Source: Bog-159 sp963707465 (lineage in GTDB: Bacteria; Acidobacteriota; Terriglobia; Bryobacterales; Bryobacteraceae). From it: a DNA stretch of 64,000 nt. The stretch is taken from positions 1,116,001-1,180,000 of the forward strand of contig CAVPQK010000024.1 of NCBI GenBank assembly GCA_963707465.1, written 5' to 3'. The notes below the pieces were generated by a model. The model had not been told where the DNA came from and made no database searches. It saw only the letters and a program-made list of their open reading frames with translations. Below, one piece after another: positions 8,157-16,684 of the stretch; within the stretch, counting starts at the first letter, position 1, and the number at the start of each line of letters is the position of its first letter. A program made the position numbers and the translations under genes.

Positions 8157-8714
8157 CTACGGCTTTGGATCGTCTGTCAGAGTGGGTCGCTTTTCAGGAC
8201 TCGGTCTCTCACTCTGGCGCCGTTCCTTGCTTGGGAGCATCGACACAAGGTAGGCCTGCGCGATTGGTTCATCGCAGACGATTCTCCAGCTCTTGAATGC
8301 GTCAGCAATGCTGTCGATGTGTAGCAGAACCTCCGTCAATTCCCACTGCCTGGCCGTGTTGTAGTCCGCTTCGGTTCGATGGTATTGTGCCTGAGCGAAG
8401 ACATCCGCGACGTTGTAAAGGTGATAGGCAATGGTTCGCTCCCGCCCCTCGGGAGGCCTTTCCTTGAAATAGCTATTGAGTTCGGATACCTTTTTGTCGG
8501 CGGCTTGCTTCATGGGACCGTGATCGAAGACCCGCGCCAGCGCGTCACGCAATTCCGGACGGCCCCAGTTCGCGGTGGCCTCGGAGATGAGGAGATGAAA
8601 GAGAGCATAGTACGCCGTCGAAACTGCCCGCCGCAAACTCGGTTGGTGGCCCTGCTGAGGGTGGAGATTGGCGATATCCTGGGCCAGCTCAAGCAATTCG
8701 TCTGCGTACGCCAT
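8157..8714 (-). CDS. HEPN-domain protein
   Basis: A 185-residue protein, all-helical in character. Residues 28-42 (RRAVSTAYYALFHLL) match the core HEPN signature R...YYAxFH. HEPN proteins often act with a small partner in toxin-antitoxin or defence modules, some as RNases. I do not see an obvious Rx4-6H RNase motif here. The C-terminal 25 residues are charged and Pro-rich. The gene starts 4 bases after the stop of the 110-residue gene upstream, so the two are co-transcribed. Function beyond the HEPN fold is inference. Confidence 0.7.
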   Translation of the reverse strand: MAYADELLELAQDIANLHPQQGHQPSLRRAVSTAYYALFHLLISEATANWGRPELRDALARVFDHGPMKQAADKKVSELNSYFKERPPEGRERTIAYHLYNVADVFAQAQYHRTEADYNTARQWELTEVLLHIDSIADAFKSWRIVCDEPIAQAYLVSMLPSKERRQSERPSPEKRPTLTDDPKP

Positions 8715-8718
8715 CGGC

Positions 8719-9051
8719 TCACGCCAACGTGGGTTCGTGAATTCTCGCCTGCTCGGTTTGCGTGCGGAAGTTGAAATAGGGAAGGACTCCCCACTCTTCG
8801 AGGGGCCGAACCTGTTGGACGATGGCCTGTGAGGTCTGCTTCGAAAGGTTCAGGATCTGGCCTCGAGGCGTTCCATCGGCCAGTACGATCTGAAAGAAAA
8901 CCGCGGACTCCCCATTCCAATCTGTGCCAAGCGAAGGCGTGACACTCATGACAGGGTGGGGCAATGCGCTCGCTGCCTTGGCAACAGCGGCGAGGAACTG
9001 GGGTTGTTCTGCTAACGCCCTCGCAATGTACACAACGCCATTATCCCGCAT
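8719..9051 (-). CDS. Small partner protein of HEPN gene, unknown family
   Basis: A 110-residue hypothetical protein immediately upstream (4 bp) of the HEPN gene. It starts MRDNGVVYIARALAE. The middle (GTDWNGESAVFFQIVLADG) looks like alternating beta structure. There is no GSxxxD nucleotidyltransferase motif, so it is not an MNT antitoxin of the standard HEPN/MNT type. It has no signal peptide or membrane helix. The pairing and spacing suggest it is the regulatory or antitoxin half of a two-gene unit, but nothing in the sequence proves this. Confidence 0.6.
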   Translation of the reverse strand: MRDNGVVYIARALAEQPQFLAAVAKAASALPHPVMSVTPSLGTDWNGESAVFFQIVLADGTPRGQILNLSKQTSQAIVQQVRPLEEWGVLPYFNFRTQTEQARIHEPTLA

Positions 9052-9122
9052 TTTGGCGGGATCTGCCGACGCTACTTGAGCGACTCGTTAAAGCGCGCTT
9101 TTTCAACTGCGTCGCGTCTCGC

Positions 9123-11381
9123 TCATCCGCGCGTGATCCTCACCACCCATACGCCGGACTTGTCCAAATGCTTCCTCACCCTCCAAAACCCGCCCTCGCG
9201 CACGATCTCCACCGGACCGCCCTCCACCAAATCGACCGCCCGATAATCTCCCGCCGCCAGTCGCACGCCAACGTCCGCCTCCACGCCCTGTTTATCGTGA
9301 TTGAACACGAACAAGAGCGTATCCCGATCCGCCCCTAGCGTGCGCGCTTCCACGTACCCGCCCGACGCGCTCACCGGCAATTCGACCTTGGCCCACTCCA
9401 GCAATCCCGCGAAGAATCGCTCCGCTTCGCCGCTGGGCGAATGGATATACGCCGCGCTAACGTACGAGCCCAACATCAGCGTCTTACCTCGCCCATAAGT
9501 GGACGCCACCGCCGCCGCGCCATCCGCGAATCGTGCGACCACGTGCGCGGCGCTCGAAAGCGGCTCCAGCGTTTCTTCGTACCACCGGCCCGGTAAAGCG
9601 TCGCCCGCGCGCAAGCCCGGTATCTCGCTCGACCCCCATCGCAGCGTGGTACGGCCGCCCACCCCCGTCTGGACCGCCGTCTCGCGGCACCCCATCACTT
9701 CCGCCAGTCCCATCCCCGGAATCCGCTCGGAAGCCTGGCCGCTCTCGTTGCTCCAGCCCAGCCGCGCCTCCGCCACCAGCGTTCCGCCCTGCCGCACGTA
9801 CTCCCGAAGCGGCGCGGCGGAGGATTGCGGCAGCATTAGCGGATAGGGCAGAATCACCAGTTTGTATTGCCGCAACACGGCCTCGGACAACTCCCGGATG
9901 TGCACGTAATCCACCGGCACGTTCCGCGGAAACAGCGCCCGGTACACGCCCATCAGCGAATCCATCTCGATGCCGCTCGCTTCCCCCTGCGCGCCCGCAT
10001 AGGCCGTGGCGCGCTCCCGTCCGCCGATGAAGTGCGAGAGCGGATTATAAATGATCGCCACCTGCGCCTGGGGCGGCCGCGCCGCCAGAAACAGCTTCTG
10101 ATTGCGATCCACCACCTGCGCTATCGCGCCGGCCACGCGCGCGCGTTCAGTCACCGTGCCGTCCAGTTCGATCAGTCCGAAGCCGCCGCTTTCGTACCCC
10201 GAACTCATCGGATACCACGCGTAGAAATTCACTCCCTTGGCTCCCCGCGAAAGCGCCGTCCAGGTCCAGACCCGGATGTCCTCCGGCGTCACCGTGGGAC
10301 TCACGTTCAGCGCGATAGTGCCGAACCCGCCCTGCAGCTCTCCCACATAAAATCCCGGCCGGCCGTCCGCGAAGCCGAACGAGCGCGTGAAATCCATCAA
10401 AGCCGCGCGCCACGGCACGTCTCGATCCACGAACGCCGAATGCTTGGGGTAGAAAGAGGTTCCGTAATAATCCACCTGCCGCGCCATGATCCAATCGTCG
10501 GGCTGGCCTTCCCAGTGCCGTGGCGTAGTGAACAATCCCACGGCCGCCGCATGGCTGGTGACGATCTGATCCGGCGCAATCCGTTTCACCGCCAGGTAGC
10601 GGTCGCGCAAATCGTCGCCGAGTTTGTCCGCGATGAAGGTCTTCCAATCGATGTAATCCGTGTACGAGAGGATGGTGCTCATCCGCCCCGGTTCCACCTC
10701 GTTCCAGTTGTCGTAGCCCCGGTACCAGGCGGTGTTCAGCTTATCCAGATCCCCGTATTTCCGTTGCAGCCACTTGCGGAACTTGGCCAGCGTGTTCTTG
10801 CAAAAGCAGAACTCCGGATCCGGAATGTAGGTGGGGTTGGCCCAGTTGATCACATGCGGCTCGCTCCACAAATCCCATCCCACGAATGCCGGATTGCCGC
10901 GCACGTGTTCGGCCAGCGCCGCATAAAATGCCAGATCGGCCTGGCGCACTCCCGGATGGTCCATGCAATATCCCGGCGCGGACTCCGGAATTACCGCGGC
11001 GCCGTTCGACGAGATGAAAAACGAATCCGGATACTTCTCGCCGATCCAGCGCGGCGCCGAATCCATGTAGACCTGCAGAAAAACTTTCAGTCCTTCTTCC
11101 TGCGCCAGTTCCAGCACGACGTCGAGGTTTTCAAAATGATATTGGCCCTCCCGCGGCTCGCCCGTGGCCCAGTCGATCCAGGTCCGCACGGTGTTGAAGC
11201 CCAGCGCCTTGATCTGCCGGATATCCTTCCGCCAGATCTCCTTCTTGGCGCGCGCGTCCCTTTCGAGCATGGGGGCGCGCGCTTTGCCGCCGCCGTACCA
11301 TACCGAAACCGGGAAAAAGTCTGCCGCCAGCGCCGGCAGCGCACAGCAAACCAGAGCGATCGCCTTAGAGCCGCACGGCAT
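9123..11381 (-). CDS. Exported GH42-like beta-galactosidase
   Basis: A 752-residue exported glycoside hydrolase resembling GH42 beta-galactosidases. Residues 1-19 are a signal peptide (SKAIALVCCALPALAAD). The TIM barrel spans about 20-440, with the substrate-binding stretch LGFNTVRTWIDWATGEP. The likely acid/base Glu is in GWDLWSEPH; a Ser stands before it where clan GH-A normally has Asn. The likely nucleophile Glu is in FYVGELQGG. A trimerisation-like domain (about 450-650) and a C-terminal beta domain follow. Start ATG 11381 was preferred because it begins the signal peptide. It overlaps the upstream deacetylase by 17 bases and ends a three-gene minus-strand operon. Confidence 0.82.
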   Translation of the reverse strand: MPCGSKAIALVCCALPALAADFFPVSVWYGGGKARAPMLERDARAKKEIWRKDIRQIKALGFNTVRTWIDWATGEPREGQYHFENLDVVLELAQEEGLKVFLQVYMDSAPRWIGEKYPDSFFISSNGAAVIPESAPGYCMDHPGVRQADLAFYAALAEHVRGNPAFVGWDLWSEPHVINWANPTYIPDPEFCFCKNTLAKFRKWLQRKYGDLDKLNTAWYRGYDNWNEVEPGRMSTILSYTDYIDWKTFIADKLGDDLRDRYLAVKRIAPDQIVTSHAAAVGLFTTPRHWEGQPDDWIMARQVDYYGTSFYPKHSAFVDRDVPWRAALMDFTRSFGFADGRPGFYVGELQGGFGTIALNVSPTVTPEDIRVWTWTALSRGAKGVNFYAWYPMSSGYESGGFGLIELDGTVTERARVAGAIAQVVDRNQKLFLAARPPQAQVAIIYNPLSHFIGGRERATAYAGAQGEASGIEMDSLMGVYRALFPRNVPVDYVHIRELSEAVLRQYKLVILPYPLMLPQSSAAPLREYVRQGGTLVAEARLGWSNESGQASERIPGMGLAEVMGCRETAVQTGVGGRTTLRWGSSEIPGLRAGDALPGRWYEETLEPLSSAAHVVARFADGAAAVASTYGRGKTLMLGSYVSAAYIHSPSGEAERFFAGLLEWAKVELPVSASGGYVEARTLGADRDTLLFVFNHDKQGVEADVGVRLAAGDYRAVDLVEGGPVEIVREGGFWRVRKHLDKSGVWVVRITRG

Positions 11382-12294
11382 GCCGCGCAATGTACGCCTC
11401 CAGCGATTTATCCGGCCCGATGTAATGAAATTCCTCGGCGTAATCCAGGCCGTACTTCCCACCCACCGCGCGGTCGCGGTTTTCCACGGCGGTCTTCGTG
11501 AATTCCGCGATAGCCGCGGTCTCGTCGCCCGCCAGCGCGGGCAAACGAAGATTCCGTTCCGCCACCGACGCGTTCAGGTCCTTGATCATGTGCGTCATCA
11601 TGGTGCGGCACGCTCTCAGACAGGCCAGCTTGGTCTCCACCGTGGGTCCGATATCCACGGCGCGATTCACCAGTTGCGGGCCGCGGGCGAAGTAATATTT
11701 CTCCGAAACGCTGTGCGGCTTCAGACCCGCCGCGAAATGTTCCGGCATGTCCAGGTGTCCGCCGGACATCCAGCACGCCGCCTCCACGGCCTGCGCCGTA
11801 ACGTAATGGTCGGGGTTCTCTTCATAATGGCCCCAGGGATCGTAGCTGAAAACGGTATCCACCTTCAGCAGGCGAAATAGAAAGGTCAGCCGCGCGCGTA
11901 TTTCGGTGCGCGCCACGTCATCCATGCGATGGTTCCGGTAACCGAGATCGAAACTTTGCTTCAAGCCCGATGCTTTCAGCAACGCGCCGGTGTCCCGTTC
12001 ATTGGCCGCCACGGTTTCGCCCAGGGTCAGATCGTAGGAGTCCTTCTCGTCGTTGCTGGTCCGGATGAAATATCCCTCGTAGCCTTCCTTCAGCAGCTTG
12101 GCCACCGTGCCGCAGGCGAAGAACGGTCCGTCGTCCAGGTGCGGCGTAATCAGCGCCAGCACTTTTCCCTTGTGTGGCTCTCCGCTCGCCGCGCGTTCCA
12201 CGAAGACCTCGCCGGCGGGCGGCGGCGTTTGCCCGCGCAACTGCGCCGCGCCGAACAGCCCGACCGCGCCGCCAAAGAAATCACGCCGTTCCAA
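11365..12294 (-). CDS. Exported PIG-L family deacetylase
   Basis: A 309-residue PIG-L family zinc deacetylase with a short Tat-like leader (ERRDFFGGAVGLFGAAQLRG). The metal motif is TPHLDDGPF (about 50-58, the AHPDDE equivalent) and the second His motif lies in NPDHYVTAQAV (about 159). Family members remove N-acetyl groups from amino sugars. It is the middle gene of the SelA-like / PIG-L / GH42 set, 19 bp downstream of the first and overlapping the third. It is unlike the cytoplasmic PIG-L at 4073 in both length and leader, so the two probably act in different compartments. Confidence 0.85.
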   Translation of the reverse strand: MERRDFFGGAVGLFGAAQLRGQTPPPAGEVFVERAASGEPHKGKVLALITPHLDDGPFFACGTVAKLLKEGYEGYFIRTSNDEKDSYDLTLGETVAANERDTGALLKASGLKQSFDLGYRNHRMDDVARTEIRARLTFLFRLLKVDTVFSYDPWGHYEENPDHYVTAQAVEAACWMSGGHLDMPEHFAAGLKPHSVSEKYYFARGPQLVNRAVDIGPTVETKLACLRACRTMMTHMIKDLNASVAERNLRLPALAGDETAAIAEFTKTAVENRDRAVGGKYGLDYAEEFHYIGPDKSLEAYIARHAVRL

Positions 12295-12313
12295 AGTGAG
12301 ATTCTCCCCTGAC

Positions 12314-13555
12314 TCAAGTGGCGCTGCTCAGAACTTCGCGCAAGCGCCGCGCGACGATCAAGTCTTCCCCCGGCTCGAGCATCCACACCCCCACGACGAT
12401 GGTGTTCTCGTCCGTCGGCAGCCCCGCGCTGCCTGGCTTTCCGCCCGTGGCCGGATTCAGCTCGATGCTCGGCGTCCCGCGCCGCAATCGCTCGGCGACG
12501 GCGAGCGGCGAAATCTTCAAGCGCTGCTGGTCGTAGCGGATCAGCAGGTGCGGCACCTGATTGGCCACCGGCGGCACCACCACTCGCGACTCCAGCGTGG
12601 GAACCCCTTTCAGTTCCGCCACGATCCGCCCCGCCCGCCGCTGATATTCCGCCTGCATCGCCTCGTCCGACTGGCTCAAGAACCAGTCCACCGCGGCCAC
12701 CATCCCCACAATCTGTTCCTTGGCCACTTTCATGCCGCGCCCCACGCAATCGTCATTCGGACTGTTGTTTGCCGCCGCCGCGGCAATCAGATCCTTCCTG
12801 CCCAACAGCAGGCCCGCGTTCTGTGGCCCGCGCATCCCTTTGCCGCCCGAGAAAGTCACCAGATCGAAGCCCATCTGCGTATAGTTCCAAAGATTGGAAA
12901 TCGGCGGGACATCGGCGGCTGCATCGTTGAAGCACGGCACGCCGTGCTTGTGCGCCACGCGAATCCAATCCTCGCGGCTTATCTGGCCTTGCTCGGCCGC
13001 ATTGTAGAAATGCGCCATCACCGTGCGGTCGTTGAAGGCTGCCTCGTAATCCGCTATCGTTTCCACCTCTACGAAGCGGATGCCGCAGTTACGCAAGGCG
13101 TGGTCGTAGTCGTACCGGTGAGCTTTCTGCACGATCACTTCGTTCTTTATACCGGCCATGTCGGTCGGCATACTGTGCGACGCGGATTTGTTCGCTACCG
13201 TCATGCATGCGGCGGTGCCCAGCGTGAGCGCGGAAGCGGCGCCTGCCGTAACCATGGCTGCCTCGCAACGCAGCCGTTTGGCGAGATATTCGCCAGCCTT
13301 GGTCTGCAAATCGATCAGGCGCACCGGATGCTTGGCGGCGCGCGCCACGGCGGCCTGCACCGGAGGCGGCATGGTCGAGGCCGTCAGAACGGTGTATGTG
13401 CCCGCGGCGTTGATGAACTTGGTGACGCCGAGCTTTTCGTAATAGTCTTCGCCTTCGTCGGCCGCGCGGAGCGGCAGTGCGCCTGCCAAGCCGCCTGCAG
13501 CGACGATATTTCTAGTCCAGCCGAAAAAATCCCTGCGAGTGCGGAATCGATTCAC
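12314..13555 (-). CDS. Tat-exported SelA-like PLP-dependent enzyme
   Basis: A 413-residue PLP enzyme of the SelA / D-glucosaminate-6-P ammonia-lyase-like fold. Residues 1-32 are a Tat signal (RTRRDFFGW, then AAGGLAGALPLRA). The enzyme part has NAAGTYTVLTAST near the start, which matches the SelA-like N-terminal pattern. The PLP Asp is likely in PCFNDAAADV and the Schiff-base Lys in FSGGKGMRGPQ (about 240). It is the first gene of the operon with the exported deacetylase and GH42 enzyme. A role on an amino-sugar acid is plausible but inferred; export of a PLP enzyme is unusual. Confidence 0.8.
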   Translation of the reverse strand: MNRFRTRRDFFGWTRNIVAAGGLAGALPLRAADEGEDYYEKLGVTKFINAAGTYTVLTASTMPPPVQAAVARAAKHPVRLIDLQTKAGEYLAKRLRCEAAMVTAGAASALTLGTAACMTVANKSASHSMPTDMAGIKNEVIVQKAHRYDYDHALRNCGIRFVEVETIADYEAAFNDRTVMAHFYNAAEQGQISREDWIRVAHKHGVPCFNDAAADVPPISNLWNYTQMGFDLVTFSGGKGMRGPQNAGLLLGRKDLIAAAAANNSPNDDCVGRGMKVAKEQIVGMVAAVDWFLSQSDEAMQAEYQRRAGRIVAELKGVPTLESRVVVPPVANQVPHLLIRYDQQRLKISPLAVAERLRRGTPSIELNPATGGKPGSAGLPTDENTIVVGVWMLEPGEDLIVARRLREVLSSAT

Positions 13556-13569
13556 ATGCGTAGTTTATC

Positions 13570-15171
13570 TCAACTGCCGCTCGATAGCGCATACACCAGA
13601 TATTCCGGGTTTTCAAATACCGGTGCCCCGACGGGCAGCCGGTCGCGCGGCGCCAGCACGATGTAGTCGATACCCAACGGTCTGTAGCGCCCGATGTCGT
13701 GCGGGTCGAACGGCGCCGCCAGCGTCCGCTGCCATCGCGTCCACCACTCCATCCCCAGATCCGCCAGATAGTTCACCTGCCCGCCGCCTTTCCAATCCAC
13801 GTAAACCGCCCGCAGCGCCTCGCTGCGAAAGATGCCCGGCTGCAGTTGCCTGCCCGCATCGGCGAACAGAAACACCGCGTCGCGCGGCGTGGAGGCGCGC
13901 GCCCAAGCCGACAACTCCGCCAGCTCCGGAGTGTGCAGGTTCGGATAGCCGCGCATGCCGCCGACCGTGGGCAGCAGGAAGAATCCGGCAATCGCGGCCC
14001 CCGCCATCGCCGCCCCACTCCACCGGAATCGGCGCGCCTCGGTCCACGCCGCGAGTGTGGCGCCGCCAGCCAGCACAGCGGCCGTCAGGGCCAGCGTGTG
14101 GCTGTTATTCAAAGGCACCAGGTAAACCACCAGGAACCACGCGAAGGCTTCCCAATAGCGCCGCGCTTGCGCCGCCACGATCCCCGCCGCGGCCCCCGAA
14201 AACTCCGCGATCACCGCGACGAACAGCAGCGCGCGCATCGGCTGCATTTGCGGTACCAGCACCCACTTCATCCGCTCCAGCAGCAGGTAGGAAACCGGCA
14301 CGCTCAGGATGCCCACCAGCGGCAGGCCGATCAGGAAAAACCGCAGGTCGCGTGGCGCCCTCTCGCGCAATCGCGCATCAGCCAAGAGCGACGCCGCGTA
14401 CAAAAGGCAGTAATGCGGCAGCCACTCCCGCCACCATTCCGAGATCCACGCGTAGGACGCGCGCAGGCGCTGCAGGCTCTCCAGCGCCGGAGCCATCCGC
14501 GAAAAGAAGAGCTGCGCCTCACTCGCGCCCTCTTGAAAGCGCGCCGAGAGAGCCAGCACAATGCACGCCGCCGCCAGCGGCACGAAAGCCTGAAACCGGC
14601 GGCGCACGCAAGCCAGCGCCAGGTACACGCCCCAAAACGGGACCACCGTCGGCGGATGCATCAGAAACGCCGCCGATCCGGCGATTCCGGCCGCCATGTC
14701 CCAACCGTGCGCCACCAGCCCGATCGCCAGGAACAGCAGCGGCACGGCGAAGCCGCGCGGGTCCGGTTCCAGTTCGAAAGACAGCACGGCCGGCCCCGCG
14801 ATAGTTGCGCCTAGCGAGAGGATGCCCGCCACCAGCAGCGAGGCGGGCGTCGAGAGCCCCAGCGCGGTCGCCATCAGGTACAGGCCCCAGATCCCCAGCG
14901 CGCGCGTGGCGATCTGCTCGCCTTCCAGCACCTCGCGAAATCCCAGGCCGGTCACGTGCGCCAGCGCCCGCGCCGTCTCGTCATACAGCGTGAACGAAAC
15001 GTGCGGACGCGCCACCAGCATGTCCCGCCGCAGCACCGCCGGGTCGCGCAGATGCTCCAGGATAGGAACGTAAATCTGGGTATCCTGCTGCAGCCAGGTG
15101 TGGCCTGGAAACTCAAACCACGTGAGCGCGGTGAGCGCCAGTATCCCCGCCGCCACAGCGAGGCTTTTCAT
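13570..15171 (-). CDS. Polytopic membrane protein, GT-C-like, unknown
   Basis: A 533-residue membrane protein with about 10-12 hydrophobic helices and a soluble C-terminal domain of about 120 residues. An early loop has WLQQDTQIYVPILEHLRDP, placed where GT-C glycosyltransferases carry their acidic catalytic loop, but no clear D-E motif is present. The C-terminal part (ELSAWARASTPRDAVFLF) resembles the periplasmic tails of such proteins. The ATG at 15171 overlaps the stop of the TPR gene (ATGA), so they are translationally coupled. I do not recognise a named family with confidence. Confidence 0.72.
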   Translation of the reverse strand: MKSLAVAAGILALTALTWFEFPGHTWLQQDTQIYVPILEHLRDPAVLRRDMLVARPHVSFTLYDETARALAHVTGLGFREVLEGEQIATRALGIWGLYLMATALGLSTPASLLVAGILSLGATIAGPAVLSFELEPDPRGFAVPLLFLAIGLVAHGWDMAAGIAGSAAFLMHPPTVVPFWGVYLALACVRRRFQAFVPLAAACIVLALSARFQEGASEAQLFFSRMAPALESLQRLRASYAWISEWWREWLPHYCLLYAASLLADARLRERAPRDLRFFLIGLPLVGILSVPVSYLLLERMKWVLVPQMQPMRALLFVAVIAEFSGAAAGIVAAQARRYWEAFAWFLVVYLVPLNNSHTLALTAAVLAGGATLAAWTEARRFRWSGAAMAGAAIAGFFLLPTVGGMRGYPNLHTPELAELSAWARASTPRDAVFLFADAGRQLQPGIFRSEALRAVYVDWKGGGQVNYLADLGMEWWTRWQRTLAAPFDPHDIGRYRPLGIDYIVLAPRDRLPVGAPVFENPEYLVYALSSGS

Positions 15172-15839
15172 TGCGCCGGAGTCTTCTCCAACTGCTGCTT
15201 GATCCACACGCGCGCCGGATCCAGGCGCACGGCCTTCTCAAACGCCTGGCGCGCCTCGGCGTTGTGGTGCTCTTTGCGCAGCGCCAGTCCCAGCCAAAGC
15301 TGCGGCTCCGCGCCCGACGGGTCCAGGTCCGCCGCCTTGCGGAAATCCGGGATGGCCAGCGCCGCGCCACCGCCGAGCCCCTCCGGCAGATAATAGTTGC
15401 CCACCCCGCGCGCCAGGTACGCCTGCGGCGATTTCGGATCCAGCTCCAGCGCCTTCGCGATAGCGTCGCGGGCGCGCTTGCCATACGAAAGCCCGAACAG
15501 CACGTTCGCCGGAATCACCTGCCCGCAAAGCGTGCCCAGCACGCGATGGTATTCGGCATTCTTCCCATTGATGGCGATGGCCCGCTCGGCCGCCTCGATC
15601 CCGGCTTCCGCGGCATGCTCGGCCTTGCTCTTATCGTGCAATTCCAGCGCGATCTCCGCCAGGTACGACGAAGCCAGCGCCACGCGGTATTGCGCCTCCG
15701 CATCGTGCGGCGCTTTTTGCGCCGCCGCCGCAAGCTCCGAAATTTGTTTTTCGAGCGCCGGCCGGTCCTGCCGGTCGCGGGCGTTCTCCAGCGGGCCGGG
15801 CGCAGCCAGCAGCGCAGCCATCAGTAGGATTCGAGCCAT
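15168..15839 (-). CDS. Exported TPR protein
   Basis: A 223-residue protein with a short hydrophobic N-terminus (ARILLMAALLAAPG) and tetratricopeptide repeats over the rest. Clear TPR-like helices include AEAGIEAAERAIAINGKNAEY (52-82 region), ARDAIAKALELDPKSPQAYLA and EARQAFEKAVRLDPA. TPR proteins scaffold protein-protein contacts. The gene is coupled by ATGA overlap to the membrane protein downstream, suggesting the two work together at the membrane. No enzymatic motif is visible. Confidence 0.82.
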   Translation of the reverse strand: MARILLMAALLAAPGPLENARDRQDRPALEKQISELAAAAQKAPHDAEAQYRVALASSYLAEIALELHDKSKAEHAAEAGIEAAERAIAINGKNAEYHRVLGTLCGQVIPANVLFGLSYGKRARDAIAKALELDPKSPQAYLARGVGNYYLPEGLGGGAALAIPDFRKAADLDPSGAEPQLWLGLALRKEHHNAEARQAFEKAVRLDPARVWIKQQLEKTPAQ

Positions 15840-15922
15840 CTCCTCTATTACACCAGACCGCTCCCGTCGCGCGAACGATGCACGCGGATAAAAAGAAGAC
15901 CGCGCGTGCTACTATCCGGGTG

Positions 15923-16153
15923 ATGGCTAAAATTACTCCGATCAGCAACGGACCGATCCGCATTGAAGGCGAGTTCACCATTCAAGACCAGCAAGGCGCC
16001 GAGTTTGGCCTGGCGGGCCGCACGGTGATCTCGCTGTGCCGCTGCGGACAGTCCGCGAACAAGCCGTTTTGCGACGGCGCGCATGCGCGCACCGGTTTCC
16101 AGGATACCTGCGTGGCGCGCGAACTGCCGCCGCCGAAACCGAAGCCGATATAG
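15923..16153 (+). CDS. CDGSH iron-sulfur domain protein
   Basis: A 76-residue protein with one CDGSH (mitoNEET-type) domain. CRCGQSANKPFCDGAH (about residues 38-53) matches the CxCx2(S/T)x3PxCDG(S/A/T)H signature exactly, giving three Cys and one His ligands for a 2Fe-2S cluster. Members act in electron transfer or iron-sulfur handling. ATG 15923 was used because the domain's usual first strand follows directly; an upstream ATG at 15878 would add 15 basic residues. It is divergent from the TPR gene. The next gene follows after 27 bp. Confidence 0.9.
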   Translation: MAKITPISNGPIRIEGEFTIQDQQGAEFGLAGRTVISLCRCGQSANKPFCDGAHARTGFQDTCVARELPPPKPKPI

Positions 16154-16180
16154 CTTTCCATCCCGATGTATGATCGGGAT

Positions 16181-16594
16181 ATGCGACTCCTCCTTTTTGC
16201 ATTACTGGCGCTGAGCGCATACGGGCAGGCGCCGTTTCCGCCGGAGAAGCTGTTTCCGCCGGAAATCGTTTCGCCCGAGGCGCTGGCCCGCCGCGACCCC
16301 CTGAAGATCGATCCGCTGCACTACCGTGCGGATTTCGAAAACGAGCACGTCCGCGCCATCCGGCTGACGCTGAAAGCCGACGAGGCCGTGCCCATGCACG
16401 ACGATGTGGATGCGCTGGCGGTATGCATACAGGAGTGCCACCTGCGCTTCACCCGGCCGGACGGCCGCACGCAGGATGTGCACATGGAAAGCGGCGAAAC
16501 CCGCTGGCTCTATGGCGACACGCACTCCACGCGGAACCTGAACACGAACCCCATGGAGATGCTGTTTATCGAGATGAAGACGGGGGCGCGTTGA
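16181..16594 (+). CDS. Exported cupin-like small protein
   Basis: A 137-residue exported protein. Residues 1-16 form a signal peptide (RLLLFALLALSAYGQ). The remainder looks like a single beta-barrel of cupin type: FENEHVRAIRLTLKADEAVPMHDDVDAL followed by SGETRWL. The HDD stretch would sit in the metal-binding strand, though the full cupin His set is not evident. Enzymatic activity cannot be predicted. It follows the CDGSH gene closely and is followed by a hairpin repeat. Confidence 0.68.
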   Translation: MRLLLFALLALSAYGQAPFPPEKLFPPEIVSPEALARRDPLKIDPLHYRADFENEHVRAIRLTLKADEAVPMHDDVDALAVCIQECHLRFTRPDGRTQDVHMESGETRWLYGDTHSTRNLNTNPMEMLFIEMKTGAR

Positions 16595-16621
16595 CCTGGG
16601 CGGCGAAGGGAGTGACAAGCC

Positions 16622-16675
16622 CCCCGCGGCGGTCGGCCGATTGACGATCGGCCGCAGCCTGCCCAGCTGCCCCAC
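16622..16675 (-). repeat. REP-like hairpin element (GTGGGGCAG family)
   Basis: On the minus strand it begins GTGGGGCAG, as do the elements at 34351 and 57191. It contains the hairpin GGCCGAT-CGTCA-ATCGGCC. It lies 28 bp downstream of the cupin-like gene stop and directly before the RND gene, and could serve as a terminator for the former. Confidence 0.65.
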
Positions 16676-16684
16676 GATGCATCC

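Noticed and set aside
9867..11501. 544-codon plus-strand frame
   Set aside because: Antisense to the GH42 gene, which has signal peptide and catalytic motifs; the composition of the frame is typical of GC-rich antisense.
12098..13666. 522-codon plus-strand frame
   Set aside because: Antisense to the deacetylase and SelA-like genes; Arg/His-rich with no domain.
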